Below, piece after piece: positions 25,389 to 37,200 of a DNA stretch of 64,000 bases. Source of the DNA: Ixodes scapularis. Lineage: Eukaryota; Arthropoda; Arachnida; Ixodida; Ixodidae. The notes under the pieces are model-generated. The model ran no database searches. It had not been told where the DNA came from and worked only from the letters and a program-made list of their open reading frames with translations. A program made the translations under genes and the position numbers. Every line of letters begins with the position of its first letter. Position 1 is the stretch's first letter. The stretch covers positions 58,047,817 to 58,111,816 of the forward strand of contig NW_024609880.1 of the NCBI RefSeq assembly GCF_016920785.2. The letters are read 5' to 3'.

Positions 25389-28300
25389 ATGTCTCTTAGT
25401 TTCGCCACTTTAAACGTCCGTGGCTTGGCCTCATCGAGGAAGCAGTACCAACTGCAGCGTCTGGTAGAGGACGAGCAGCCGGACTTTCTTGCGGTGCAAG
25501 AAACTAAATTGCAGACAGAAGAGAACATTGAGAGAGCGCTGAGGCCTTATCTCCGGCGATATGAAGTTGCCGCTAGTCATGCTGCGGGTCGGTCGGGGGC
25601 TGTTTTCTTTTTTTAAGAAAGTCCGTGAACTACGAAAACTTGCAAGTTGTTATCGATGAGTGCGGGCGGTTCATTTCTTGTGATTTCGCGCTGTCAGATG
25701 TCCAGTGGCGAGTGATATGTATCTACGCTCCTAATAACGCGAAGGATAGATAAGTCTTTTTTCAATTTCTACGTAATTATCTGGAGTGTGACAAAGTGAT
25801 CGTGTGCATGGGTGATTTTAATTGTGTCTGTGACGAGCGGGATAGTACTGGAGCGGCCACGAGGGGTGACAGCAGTTCGAGACTTTTGAAAGAAATTGTA
25901 AATGTGTGTGGGCTCGAGGACGTCGGTGCTTTATGCACCATAAGAAGTGGCGTAAGGTATACGCATTTTCAAAATACGTCACACGCTCGTTTAGACCGTA
26001 TTTATGTTACAGTTGACGTACTGCGCACTGTGCACGGCTACCGTGTCCAGCCCATTTTTTTTACTGACCACTGCCTCGTAAGCGTAAAAATTGGCAGGAA
26101 AGATAGCAGAGCGTCTCGTTTTAACTGGCAGCTTTGGAAAGTAAACCGAACACTTTTGAATGATAAACTTTTTGCAACCACTGTTGCTGAGCTATTGCGG
26201 GGTGTGGTCGAAAAAGATACTTGTATCAGGGAGGCCTGGGAAGGATTCAAAGAGGGAGTTAAGTTGGCCGTGGTAGAAAGGGCCAGTAACATCACCTTCC
26301 AAGCTCGAGCTCGCGAAAGGCAGTTGAAGCAAGACCTTAACGCATTGTGTCGAGTGGAGTGTGAGCGCCCTGGAACTTGCGGCGATGACATTCGGCACAT
26401 CAAAATGGAGTTAGATCAAATATACAATGAAACGTATAAAGGGGCAGTTGTGCGGGCACGCTCGGAGAAATTTCTGTTGGGAGAACAGCCGACTAAGCGA
26501 GCTCTGGCTCAGGAAAAGAAGTATGCCCTGACTCGAGAAATAAGAGAAATAGAATATAAAGGGAAAATTAGCAGCGATAAAGATGTTATAGAAGAAGCTT
26601 TTGTTGAGTACTTTAGGAAACTTTTTGGGGAAAAACCGACTCCCGTAGGATTTCATAAATTTAAAGATTTTTTGTCACTCGTGCCCAAGTTGGATGAGGA
26701 GATTACAACGTGGCTCGAGGGAGAAATCACGCTAGGAGAGGTTGAACGAGCAATAGATTCGCTAGCGAGACAGAAAACCCCGGGGCCTGATGGGCTTTGT
26801 GCAGAACTTTACCAAACCTTTAAAATGCCCTTAGTCCCGTACTGTTGGCCGTATTTAATGAGTCATTCGAAAATTACTGTCTACCGCGTTCCGTCCCACA
26901 CCATACTGATACCGAAGTCGGAGGACTTGTTGAAAAAGCTCAGCGTGACGGGATATAGGCCGATTACATTATGTAACATAGACTACAAGATTTTCACTAA
27001 GATTATTACGTGTAGGCTCCAGTGTGTCATTCGGGACCTCATCGGGGATCACCAGACATGTGGCATTAAAGGAAGGTCCATTCAAACTAATATTCGTATA
27101 GCGAGAAACATTTTTGAAGCTGTTGGGAGGGATAGAGTGGCAATGATACAATTAGACTTGGAGAAAGCGTTTGATAGAGTTAGGCATGATGTTCTAAAGA
27201 GTATTTTATTGCATGTTAATGTAGGCAAAGTTGTCTTAAAGGGCGTGGATATGGCGTACAAAGGTTGTACCACCAGGCTGGTGTTAAATAATAATGTTTC
27301 TAAGAAAATTGCAGTGCTTTCGTCAGTCAGACAGGGATGTCCCCTTTCGCCCTTACTATTTGCTCTATACCTTGAACCTTTCTGTGTGAGCGTGATAGCT
27401 AGCAAGAATATCCGGGGGTTTCTTTTCAATAATGTTGAAGTTAAAGTGTCCGCATACGCTGACGATGTGGCTATTTTTTGTAAAGACGAAGAAAGCGTCA
27501 TGAAAACGGTCGTCCTCACGAAAGAATATTGTAACGCCACAGGAGCGGTAGTGAACTGGGGGAAATGTTGTGGGGTGTGGCACGGGAGGTGGGCTTTAAA
27601 ACCGCATTACTTTGCAGGCTTTAATTGGGAAGCGACGCCATGTACATATCTTGGGGTGCCCTTGGAATATTACAAAGTTAGCACGCCGTACTGGACGGAG
27701 CTCGCAAGAGATTTAAAGACGAAGGCGGACACTTGGGTCAGTCGGAACTTGTCAATTTTTGCACGCGCCACAGTGTGTAATATTTTTTTTATCGCAAAGA
27801 TCTGGTACATTATGCAAGTTTTGGCATGTACACGGATGAGTATCCAAAAGTTCCATAGGGTGTTCGCCACTCTCATCTGGAAGTCCGGGTGGGAGAGGAT
27901 GAGAAGAGATAACCTTTTCCGGAGCGTCAAGTCGGGAGGCCTTGGCCTCTCGCATCTTTTCGTCCGTAAGATTGTTTCGCGCTTCTTTTCCTACGCGACC
28001 AGAATCATCCCTTCCTACGTGCAATTATCCAGGTGAGACTGGCGAATTCTTTGCCGGAAGTGTTGGTGACTAGTGAATGTACTGAACCCCCTTGTTTTTC
28101 TGGTTATCTAAAAGAAGTGAAAGACGCTGTATTGTTTTTGCGAGCGCGTTTTTCGATGAACTACCTGGGTAGTGTCACTAAAAAGAAGCTCAGTCGTGAC
28201 CTGATTGAGCTCCTTTTCCCTGCGCCACTGTATCGATCGGTGTACAGCCAATTTCCGGGTCAAGATGTGCTCCAGCGTGTGAAAAGGATGTGTGTTCCAC

Positions 28301-28764
28301 CAGGGGTAAAGTCCTTTTTCTTTAAATTGCACAGCGAGACATTGCCAGTCAAGCCATGGCTAAGAGATAAAGGAATCTTTGTTCCTTGGTCGGTGGATTG
28401 TCTCCTGTGTAAGACACCAGAAACCATCGAACACGTTTTTATTTATTGTTGGGATGCTGTGTTTTTTTGGGACATTCTTCAAAGGACCCTGAAAAAAGAT
28501 TTTATGTTGTCCCCGGAGACCATTAGGTATTTACCTGTTGAAGAAAGTGACACTGTGCCCTACGACCTTTTTATGATACTCGGCCTGTTTAGCATTTGGA
28601 AAACAAGGATGAAATTTCGGCATGCTGACCCAAAAATTAAGTTTGTAGAGAAGCATTTTATCGATATTGTAAACGAGGTTCAAACGGTGTATTGCAGAAC
28701 ACCAGAAACTACGCCTGAATGGGCACACTTGTTCAGTGAAATTAAAAACATGAGAGAACTTTAG
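25389..28764 (+). pseudogene. LINE ORF2: endonuclease, reverse transcriptase and zinc finger, broken in three places
   Basis: ORF2 nicks target DNA and primes reverse transcription there. From the ATG at 25389 it shows the APE-type endonuclease (ATLNVRG, QETK, IYAPNN, MGDFN at 25808-25822, RLDRIYV, TDHCLVSV). The RT follows (KTPGPDG, GYRPITL, LDLEKAFDRV at about 27151-27180, RQGCPLSPLL, YADD at 27455-27466). The C-terminal finger is CLLCKTPETIEHVFIYC (about 28405-28455). Lesions: a one-base slip in the T-run near 25605-25615, a TAA at 25751-25753, and a one-base loss near 28000-28025 that splits the RT from the finger. All catalytic motifs remain legible, so decay is recent or mild. About 1,120 codons is a normal length. 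Confidence 0.88.
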
Positions 28765-28848
28765 TTCGCCCAGAAGTCGCTGGGCGTGAGCTCCTTGTAA
28801 TGACATAGCATTCTGTGCTGCAATGTTGAGTTCAATAAAGAAAAAAAA

Positions 28849-28863
28849 AAGTGTGGTGTTCAG
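28849..28863. repeat. 15-bp LINE target site duplication, right
   Basis: Exact copy of 23967-23981, directly after the A-run of the LINE. Confidence 0.9.
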
Positions 28864-30201
28864 TTGTATTGATATTTGTGTGTGCCGTGTATGTTCTCAA
28901 TGTATGTTCACCTGATGTTTGTAATACGCGTAATGTGTGTACAGTAAGGAGCCCCAAGCGACAGTAGTGGCCTGAGAGAAGCAAATTATTTTTTGTAGAA
29001 CATGAATTGGGCGGTACCTAGCGCCACCTAGCCGAGCTACTTGCAGTTACTCTGCTTGACCCCGCCATCTGGTGGCTAGCGATTTAACCTTCTTTCACGC
29101 TACGCGATAAACAGCGGCTTCAAGTTTGTTCTTTCGAGAGCGGCTTTTGGTTTCGCGGATTGAGTTTGCCCTTCTCCGTGATGTGCGGTTGACGAAGGAA
29201 TTGTGACTCGAGGAACACCAAAGGTAAGACGCAAAATGCGCGAAGTAGCTGGGTATAGGTTGTCTCCGTTTAACATCGCAGTGCTGTCGACGAGAAGACT
29301 GAGTAACTGCTTTCAAAACGCAAGTTTCTGTACCTGTGGGAGGAATCTGGCTTCAGAAATAAACACAGTTCGCGGAAAGCTCGTGTTACGCTTTTATTTT
29401 CTGCTCATCTCGTCCCGCACAAGAGACGTAGCGTCCTCGTCAAGCCTTATTGGGCTCGATTTGCTCGATTCGGGGCCGCCATATTGAGATGCAAGCGACG
29501 GAGGAACTTTGCTCCCCTGCTTCAGGGACGAAAGTTTCTCCCTATCTAAAGGAACATAGGTTACAAGACCGTTCCTCCCCTAAGGGAAAACTATCCATAC
29601 CCTTTTTTCTAAGAGTGTGCCAACCACGATGATCCCGGTATCCAACAGCGTTTATTGGGAAACCGTGGTACCAACTGGACACTGCGGTAAAGCGAGCCTT
29701 CTACACAGGGAGAGGAGCCCGCAGCGCCCCCCGACCTGAAAGTCGAAGGGTGTCGCGAACGGAGTCATCGCCGGTGGGCCGAACCCACGCCGCTACACGT
29801 CGTCGCTGGAGTTTTGGTCAGAACTTTTGGCAAGCGAACGTCTACTTGGAGGAAGAGACGCCGACTGTCAAAGCCAGGGGAAACGCTAGCGTTGAGTCAT
29901 CGCTGGTTGGACGAGCTCACGCCGTGACTCGACCCGTCGCCCGGAGTCGAATCCTGGACTCTTTGACCGGGCGGCCGTCCACTCGGAAGAGGGAACACTC
30001 CTCTGCTATCTCGATGGTCCCCCGAAAACGAGAGACGCGCGAAAGAGTGCGAGAGAGTAGGCCAGCACGGTGGCGTACTCTACCCGACACAATACGAGCG
30101 AGCAGGCTCAAGGTCAGACGACCCCGGCCGGAATTAGAGTTCCTCGATATGCTCCCCCGAAGGGGAAGCAGAGTTGCGCATTTGTTTTCCCCGCGCTTCC
30201 A

Positions 30202-30400
30202 CGCCGCTATTCGCCGAGATCCATCACGTGAGGAGCAAAGCACCCGGCGCCATGCAAGAAAGCCACCTTTACGGTCGCTCCGCCGACGTTTCTCGCGCCC
30301 CGGCGTATGTTCCCCTGCTTTCCGCCTCCTTTTCCTCCTCTCCTGTTGTCCATGCGCGGCGCCGCTATTCGCCAAATTTAGTCACGTGAGGAGCAAAGCA
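30202..30400. repeat. Pair of 41-bp direct repeats
   Basis: Copies at 30202-30242 and 30360-30400 share CGCCGCTATTCGCC and TCACGTGAGGAGCAAAGCA, with a diverged 8-base middle. This suggests a local duplication of about 158 bp. Confidence 0.7.
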
Positions 30401-31734
30401 TCCAGGGCGTGCGGGAAAGCCGGCGCCACGGCCACCCGCCGAGGCTGAATGCGCAACTCTGCTACCGTACGTACCTATATACAGGAACTCTAGCCGGAAC
30501 GCGTGAACGGCGCCGCCGCCCGGCGTCCAAACACGAGGAGTCCACATTGGCCTCTGTTTTGCAGGCGTCACGTTACAGCACTGGTTTCCGGGATCGCGCC
30601 TCCCGTCGGATTTCCCGCTCTTTCGTCGTCTGCTCTTCGTTACATTTTTTCCGTTCCCCACTCGCTGCCTACAAGGAAGGAGTCCATAATGACCTGGTGA
30701 TCAGCGTGAATGTGATTATCCTAGCCTGCTCGTTGATCTTGCGACGTCGCCGCGCTCTGAAGGGAAGGAGGCGCAGGTTTTACGAGGCACCGAAGGACAG
30801 GACAGGTCCGGCGCGCCGCCGGGGCTTTGCTGATCCGGCGGCGCGCCAGAGATGACGGCTACTTTCGAAAGTGTCACCAAATCAACAGGACATCCGTCAC
30901 AACACAGACGTCATGCAGCAAGTGCCACGGAGTGTGACTTGTAATTCCGGATTCCTCTCCTATAATTTACCAGCGGTTGTTATTAGCGTCCTTATCTAGG
31001 TAGTCTCGCTGCGACTTGTCATATAAAAAGGAAAGCAGTCGCACAGTTTCAAGGAACCGCTCCGTTGGGAAAGGCATGGGGGGAAATAGGGAGAGCAGAC
31101 GACACGAAACAAGTCCTTCGGAACGTGAAAGACGCGCCGAGGACCGGCTTGAGCGTTGCCATGGCATCGCGACGTCACTATCTACGCCACCTCCCATTCA
31201 CTCCTCTCTTTTGCGGCGAGTGGCGCCCAGCTCTGAACCCCGCACGGAGCGGTTGACTCTGCGGCGCCGTACGTCGCGCCGTTGAAGCCGAAAACTGGTT
31301 TGGGTCGGCAAACGGCAGCGCCGACCGGCGCGCCGCAGGCCTCCGCAACGCCAATGTGGTCGTGCCTTTACACTTTCATCGGGGGAGGGAAACCAGTGGT
31401 TCCCGCAGATTTAAGCGCACTATCAGCGTGCGAAGTGCTCAGAATCGATCACTAGGAATAGAACGCTGAGGTGCCATTGTGGCGACGGTAGGCTATTTAC
31501 TTATTAGAGAGTTTTCGTGGATCGTTTTCGCCGTCCCGCAACGCTCTCCTCAACCCGCTGCGATACCCGGAACTCTACAGTCAAGGCCATCGGTGCGCAG
31601 GCGCAGTAGCGCCTTCTTCGTTGCGGAGGGTTTAGCAGAGGGGGAAACTCGATCTACGAAAACACCCTATTAAGGTGTGTAAGCGAGTCGCTTCCACACG
31701 AACTGTTCCTCCGCGAACGCATCGGCGACGCCGC

Positions 31735-31746
31735 TGCGCATGCGCG
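31735..31746. promoter_or_regulatory. NRF-1-type consensus palindrome
   Basis: TGCGCATGCGCG fits the YGCGCAYGCGCR consensus exactly and sits in a CpG-dense patch (about 31690-31770). In animals such sites mark TATA-less promoters. No gene with recognisable coding content starts nearby, so promoter function is only a possibility. Confidence 0.25.
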
Positions 31747-31952
31747 CGCGAGTTGTTAGGGACTCCGGGAAGCTCTTCTCGTTCGTCTCTCCCTCTGTGG
31801 CCACTGGAGTCGTTTTGGAAAGCTGCGATAACCGTTGACGACTCGGGTAAAAAACGATGGCGGTCGGTTTGTCCCCCACCTCAACCGCGCTTGAGGCTTA
31901 GTACAGCGGGAGGCGATTTGCCATCGTGTTAATCTGCTTCATTTGAGAGGTT

Positions 31953-32088
31953 GAACCAAATCATTTCGAGGGCGGCTCACAAAGATAAGCGATCGTGAAT
32001 GCTGTAAACAACGCGTTTAGTAATTTCTTGTGATGTGCGGGCTGACTAGCTGCCGTGGCGACCGCGAGCAGACGAAATGATTTGGTTC
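31953..32088. mobile_element. Short MITE with perfect 16-bp inverted ends
   Basis: GAACCAAATCATTTCG (31953-31968) and its exact complement (32073-32088) enclose 104 bp. No clear target duplication was seen. A 14-bp palindrome GAACGATATCGTTC follows at 32103-32116. Confidence 0.6.
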
Positions 32089-32119
32089 GGCGGCACACAA
32101 CGTGAACGATATCGTTCAA

Positions 32120-33921
32120 GCCCAAGATGACGGAGACAAACCACCTACCCTTGCGGTCGTTCAGCCACGTTTTTTTTTTCTAGCTTTGCAGGTCTTGAAA
32201 TTTCGACCGGTAAATGTAACGTCGGTCGCCTTGTTTACATCAGTCGTACGCCGGAACCACAAGCCGCCACGGTTTTTCACGCTGCAGAATGTTTCACATG
32301 ACTACTAGAAGATGACGCTGCCGGTCAAACGCAATCATCATCATCGTTTACGTGGTTGCGCCAGCTTTACGATTCACTAAAATATGTTGAATTTCCCGTA
32401 CGGTTTCGCGGAACGAACCACCTGCACCGTTCATGACTTCGTTACCACGTGATCCAAAATTGACTCACTAAGACTCCCATTAAGTGCACCCCGATTCCAC
32501 AGCCAGAAAAACGCTTCAATCGTTTGCCCAAACAAAAACAAGTCTACTTACCAAAGAAAGTCGACAATTATTGACATACTTTTTATGATATCGTAGTATA
32601 TTGGACCACGTTTACAAACTAATTAATGCATAAAAAGTGAATTTGGGTAGAGTCAACTTTCCGAGGAAGGGGCCGGTCGGGATGGTGACGACCAATGATG
32701 GTGTTCGCCCGATGGAAGCCCCCTAGGAAGTCGAATAGGAAAAAAAAACTAAAACTAAAAGTTCAATCTCCATAGATACATGACGACGTTGATTGGTTTA
32801 CGATGGCCAGTGTGGCCACGTTTATTTCAAAACAAAACGAAAACAACTCATCAGTAATTTACATTACAAAACTCGCAAAATTAAAACCCATACTTTGGTC
32901 GCCAGTCTCAAGAGCCGAATTCCCCCAATATAAAGAGCCGAGGCCCTCAGAATCCTCTAGGCATCCCTTTTCTAGACTCGGAGGAGCCTCCTTTCCCTTC
33001 AGAGACCGACCAATCACTTCAAATTTGCACAATGTCACGTGGTACAGCCTTACCCAAAAATGAGCGAGCTGTCAGCGTAATCTCCCTCCGACGCCTCAAC
33101 GGTCAAAACCGAATTTCTTGCACAGTCACTACGTGCTTCCCTCGCCACCTGGCTGGCGCACCCAGTTAATATATTACGTCGAATAAAAGCGAAGTTCCGA
33201 CACTAAACGGCGAAATAGTCCGGGCACAAGCACACCCGCTTCGAAGCTACAAGTGCGGAGGGATGTACCGCTACTTAAGACACGGGGGTTTCGGCAGCTA
33301 CAAACCGACACCCAATCCGTTTATTAACGACCGGGCACCAACGCGTCTCTATCGCGGCTGCTCGAAGGTCCCCGCGCGTGGGGATGGAGGACAGCTCCCC
33401 GTTCCAGCCCTCCCGCGAGCTTCCCCCTTCCACAGGTCTGCGAGCCAACGCCCAAAAATGCCGACAAAATCATTGGCATATCAGCTTTTCTAAAAACAAA
33501 TTAATTATTAAAACAAAAACCTTCCTTAGTTAACAGGTGGTGTGCTACTTTTTTTTTATTGCGTCATCAATCCCAAATGTCTACTAAAACTCTTGAATGA
33601 AGTGTACGTGCTGACAAGACTCAGTGAACGTTATTTCCGGTGCAGAACGTTATAAGGCACAGGCGCGATAGAAATATGCTTCTCTCTATGGCTTTTGTTT
33701 ATTGGACAGATCGTTATTTTTTTAGCATGATTCAGAAAGTAAACACCGTCTACTTTAGGGAACAGTAACATTTGTCGAACAAAAAGTAATGGTGCACTAC
33801 TCTTGAACACTCAGGTGAAGTAAAACTGAATCCGTCAAAATAGTGCCGTTCACTGGAAAGAGGGCACTAACAATCCGTTTTTTTTTTCCTTTGTTCATTG
33901 CCAGGGAGCAGCGGTAGACCA
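32120..33921. other. Unassigned DNA
   Basis: No gene recognised. Near 33320 a CCGTTTATTAACGACCGGGC block recalls the GCGTTTATTGGGAAACCG block at 29649, which could be remnants of related retroelement ends. The resemblance is short. Confidence 0.35.
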
Positions 33922-34200
33922 AAAACTTCGTTGTCACTGCGTCTTTCGCCGGAGCAGCTTTCCGCGGGGCACCTACCAGGACGTGGTCCTTATGGACGGC
34001 TTTCCACGATTTCCTCGCAAACCTTGAATCAAAATGCCTCTCGCAGGCGAAGTCTGTTGGCTGCAGCAGGCGGTCTTTGCGCGGGAGCGCGTAACACCAT
34101 GCGTTTCTGGGTCCTCTTCTCGGGGAGCAGAAAAAAGGGAGAGTGTCTCCGTTCATGTTTTGTTTCCTGCGTTGCACCATGGCACGAAGCACTTTCCCAT
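33922..34200 (-). pseudogene. THAP-domain pseudogene fragment
   Basis: On the minus strand the ATG at 34200 reads MGKCFVPWCNAGNKT, the start of a THAP zinc finger (C-X4-C), then a stop. In a shifted frame FFLLPEKRTQKR and then, after another shift, AWCYALPRKDRLLQPTDF and ACERHF continue the domain with the C-X2-H pair, ending near an AVTTKF stretch where functional domains have AVPTIF. THAP domains bind DNA in P-element-type transposases and in host regulators derived from them. At least two frameshifts break it. I cannot tell whether it came from a transposon or a host gene. Confidence 0.6.
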
Positions 34201-37200
34201 TGCCGGAAACGTCCGGAAGCCAAAGTCGGCCAGAAACAAAACGATAAGAGCGGTAAACTGCGCAGCGTTGTAGCCCCGAGCATGCTACCGCCTGCTTTCG
34301 CTCACGAAAGGACGGCCTCGGCGTTGGTGTCGAGCCCTGGCGGCAGGTGAGAAAATCGCGTGCCGGTCATCGCCAAGACAACTCTTTGGCGAAAGCACAG
34401 CGTTACGCCAACTGAAGTATTTCTATCACTATGATCGACACCGCGTAACCAAGAAACATTTCTGCGAGTCATGGTGGCAGGCATCTCCCGGCAGCCATAG
34501 GAGACAAAGTTTTTATCTTATTTCAGCTAAGTGTTTTTGGAGCATATAAAGTAATTTTATTTTATCCTTATAGCAGACTGACTAAAAAATCTGTTATACT
34601 TTTTGCCATATTGGGAAATTGCGGAACTAAACCAGTCCCTGTTGTTGGCCTTCATATACTGACCGAAGGTCACTATGATATCGTTAGCAGCGTTTTGATG
34701 ACTTGTTGGGTAAAATAGGGTAAAATAAAATAGGTCAGCTCATAATGTCGTTGTTGCGAGGCTGTTGTTGAGCAGGCAATTTACAGTACTCTTCACATAC
34801 CAACGAGCTTGCCGTTCTATAATAAAGGAGAGTCACGAAGATCGCAACGGCCAGGACACCGTCTTTTGAGTCTTGACTTCTGGATACAGACCATAGGAAA
34901 GCTCCATCAGTGCTTCTGACCGAACATCAGCTTATCAGAAAGTTATTGTTTGCTTTATTTTGATTAATAATTATTTTTTAGAAGTGGCATCTTACTGAAA
35001 TTTTGGGGCCTATCGAGAACTAACGTCTGTAGACACAAAGTCGAATCGAGCGGAAATCGCCGCATTCAGACTTTTTTTTTTTTTTTTTTGAACCAGATTT
35101 TTTAGCATTACCTTTTTGAGGTGTTTCTGTGAGCGGCTACACGACGTCAGAAATCCGCACGAAAACAAAAATCCGGTAAACATATTTTCATATTTATTTT
35201 ATTCCACTCAAGAACAGTGCCATTAACGTCCACATGCTTGCCACACACCAGTCGTCCTCAGCACACTGATAAATCAGAGTAAATGATCACATTTTACTTC
35301 CTTTAATGACCACGCGACTGCAGCGACCAACGCGACGAGTTTGAACCTTTCCGCGATTCCAACTCAAAAGGTGGGCAAGGTTATGATGACACTTCAAAGA
35401 ACAGGGAGTCTTTGGGAGGAAGCGGTTAAACTTCAAGAGGGGCTACGGGTTGACTACTGGACGGAGATGGGCACTCCTGTGCTGCAAAACGTATCAGATT
35501 GATGATTTCTACATCCGAAATCGAGTATGCATGGTTGGATGTTGTAATCTGTTCTATAATAAAAAAAAAAAAAAATACATGTCACTGAAACCATAAGATG
35601 TTTGCTTTCATTCCAAACTGCTTCATTTTATGTGCAAAACCAGAAGTAACATTGAAAATATACATTTGGTATCAAATGGTCGTGTTGTAAGTTTACTGCA
35701 ATTGTCGACCACTGTCACCGCTATTGTTTTTCTCGTTATACTGCTCATTGCCTCAGCTACCTTGCTCGATGCTAAAAGAGTTTGACACCTAAGGCCTGTA
35801 ACAAGGATGGCGTAGTGAATACATAACTTATGCAGGATTTCCAAGTGGTTAATAAAAGTTTATCTTATCGCATGTGCGGTTTAATTCTTCTTTTTATCTG
35901 TTTTCTACAGTAAAGTTCAGTTGAATATTACGCCTTGTCCTGTGTGCTTTTTTCTTTGTCCTTGCTTTAGGCGTATTTACCACAATAAATTAATGAAAGC
36001 TGCCCTCTTCTAATAGCATTAAATATCTTTGTTCAAAAAGTGCATCTTGTTTTAAAACAACATATAAACTAAGTTCCTCTGATTTTGGGAAAAAACAAAG
36101 TAGAGAGCATACCATAAATATACAGACGGCACATTTTTGCGGACTGCAGTTGTTTGGATAATTGCTCTTCTCAGACAAGTATCATATCCCGTTGTAAACC
36201 ACACGGGGGTCTAATTTGAATATCTAGTTAGTTGAATGACTGCATCACGTTTTTTGCTTATATAGCAATAACGAGTATTTGATTTCTTTAATGTATAAAC
36301 TAGTAAAACTCTGCTTGTTGAAAGTTCATCTTTTTTGCGGAAAAAATTGCGCTACAACATGGTGTTCACTTGTCTGAGGGAAAACCTAGAGCATCTACAT
36401 AAAACAAGCGTTTATATCTGGCGCTACGTAATTTTACCTTGACGAGGTCATATTGGTGGTGCTTACGTCAATCAGACACTAATTCCAGTAGTTGCACTGC
36501 TGTAACACACGAAGAATAGATATATATAAAAAAACTGACAATCTCATCCGCCTACTTATTTTACCTTACAAACGCTTGACCGAATGCACATTGAGCTTGA
36601 CATGGTATTCTCACATGAATACAACTCAACGCTGGAAAGTGTCACAATTATGGTAACGATAATTTCTTTACAGAGGGTGAACAGTACAGTGCTATAAAAT
36701 TAGCGTATTCGAGAACTAGAGATTGGATGGAAGATTTTTGCGTTTCTTTTTAACACGAAATATGTTTATTACGCTCATTAAAAAAAAAAGAAAAAGACTT
36801 TAACGCTTGGTCGAAACGCGGGAAGGCTACAGGTAGGTTAAAGTTATATAAACGATATAGGCCCATCCGGCCAATTATTAAAACATGAATTCAAAAATAC
36901 CCAGACTAGGACTGAACTTGGAACTTTGTGATTCCCAGCCAGATATTCTGGACCAGTGTCAGAAATTTCAGGCCCCGGCGATAAAAATGGGAAATTCTCA
37001 AACGCACGCTATTGTGAAGAGAGGGGCTGCGCATAAAACAAGATTTTTGCTTTTTGCAGCACTCTTGGCATCAGTGATGTTCTGGAACCTGCGTGACTAT
37101 GCATTTATGACGTCCTTGCACTATGATATGTGCGAAAATGTCTAAAAAAACGGAGACTTGCAAAACACGCAGCCCCCTACCGTATCATGGCGGCAGCATA

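Larger units (their letters stand above)
23982..28848 (+). mobile_element. Near-full-length L1/Tx1-like LINE
   Basis: A non-LTR retrotransposon of about 4.87 kb with a very short 5' leader (about 43 bp), ORF1 (24025-25236), a spacer of about 150 bp, ORF2 (25389-28764), an AATAAA signal (28834-28839) and a terminal A-run. Exact 13-15 bp target duplications bound it. ORF1 with two CCHC knuckles, an APE-type endonuclease, an RT with the GYRPITLCNIDYKIF/YADD pattern and a C-terminal CCHC finger fit the L1/Tx1 superfamily. I remember similar proteins being annotated as 'tick transposon'. Four disabling lesions make it inactive: one nonsense in ORF1; two frameshifts and one nonsense in ORF2. Confidence 0.9.
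22319..29617. mobile_element. CACTCTAAG-type TIR element, copy 2 (split by a LINE)
   Basis: The left end is CACTCTAAGAAAAAA and the reverse complement of the right end is CACTCTTAGAAAAAAGGG. TG dinucleotides flank both sides (22317-22318 and 29618-29619). Without the 4.88-kb LINE and its extra target copy the element would be about 2.4 kb, slightly shorter than copy 1, which carries an extra SINE. The LINE entered at 23981/28849. The block just before it matches copy 1 near 14515-14555, and the block just after it resumes at 14566 of copy 1. Confidence 0.8.
29620..31952. other. GC-rich unassigned region
   Basis: Long overlapping frames on both strands (29750-30448 plus, 29917-30375 minus) have arginine-rich compositional character and no domain, so I do not call them genes. 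A 41-bp direct repeat with a CACGTGAGGAGCAAAGCA core occurs at 30202-30242 and 30360-30400. A perfect NRF-1-type palindrome lies at 31735-31746 inside a CpG-rich patch. Confidence 0.4.

Noticed and set aside
29750..30448. 232-codon plus-strand open frame as a gene
   Set aside because: The region is GC-rich and has long open frames on both strands. The protein is arginine-rich without a domain, and codon content looks compositional.
29625..33430. Pair of LTRs of a large retroelement
   Set aside because: Only a short resemblance between GTTTATT-containing blocks at 29649 and 33320. No gag or pol coding and no clear LTR boundaries.
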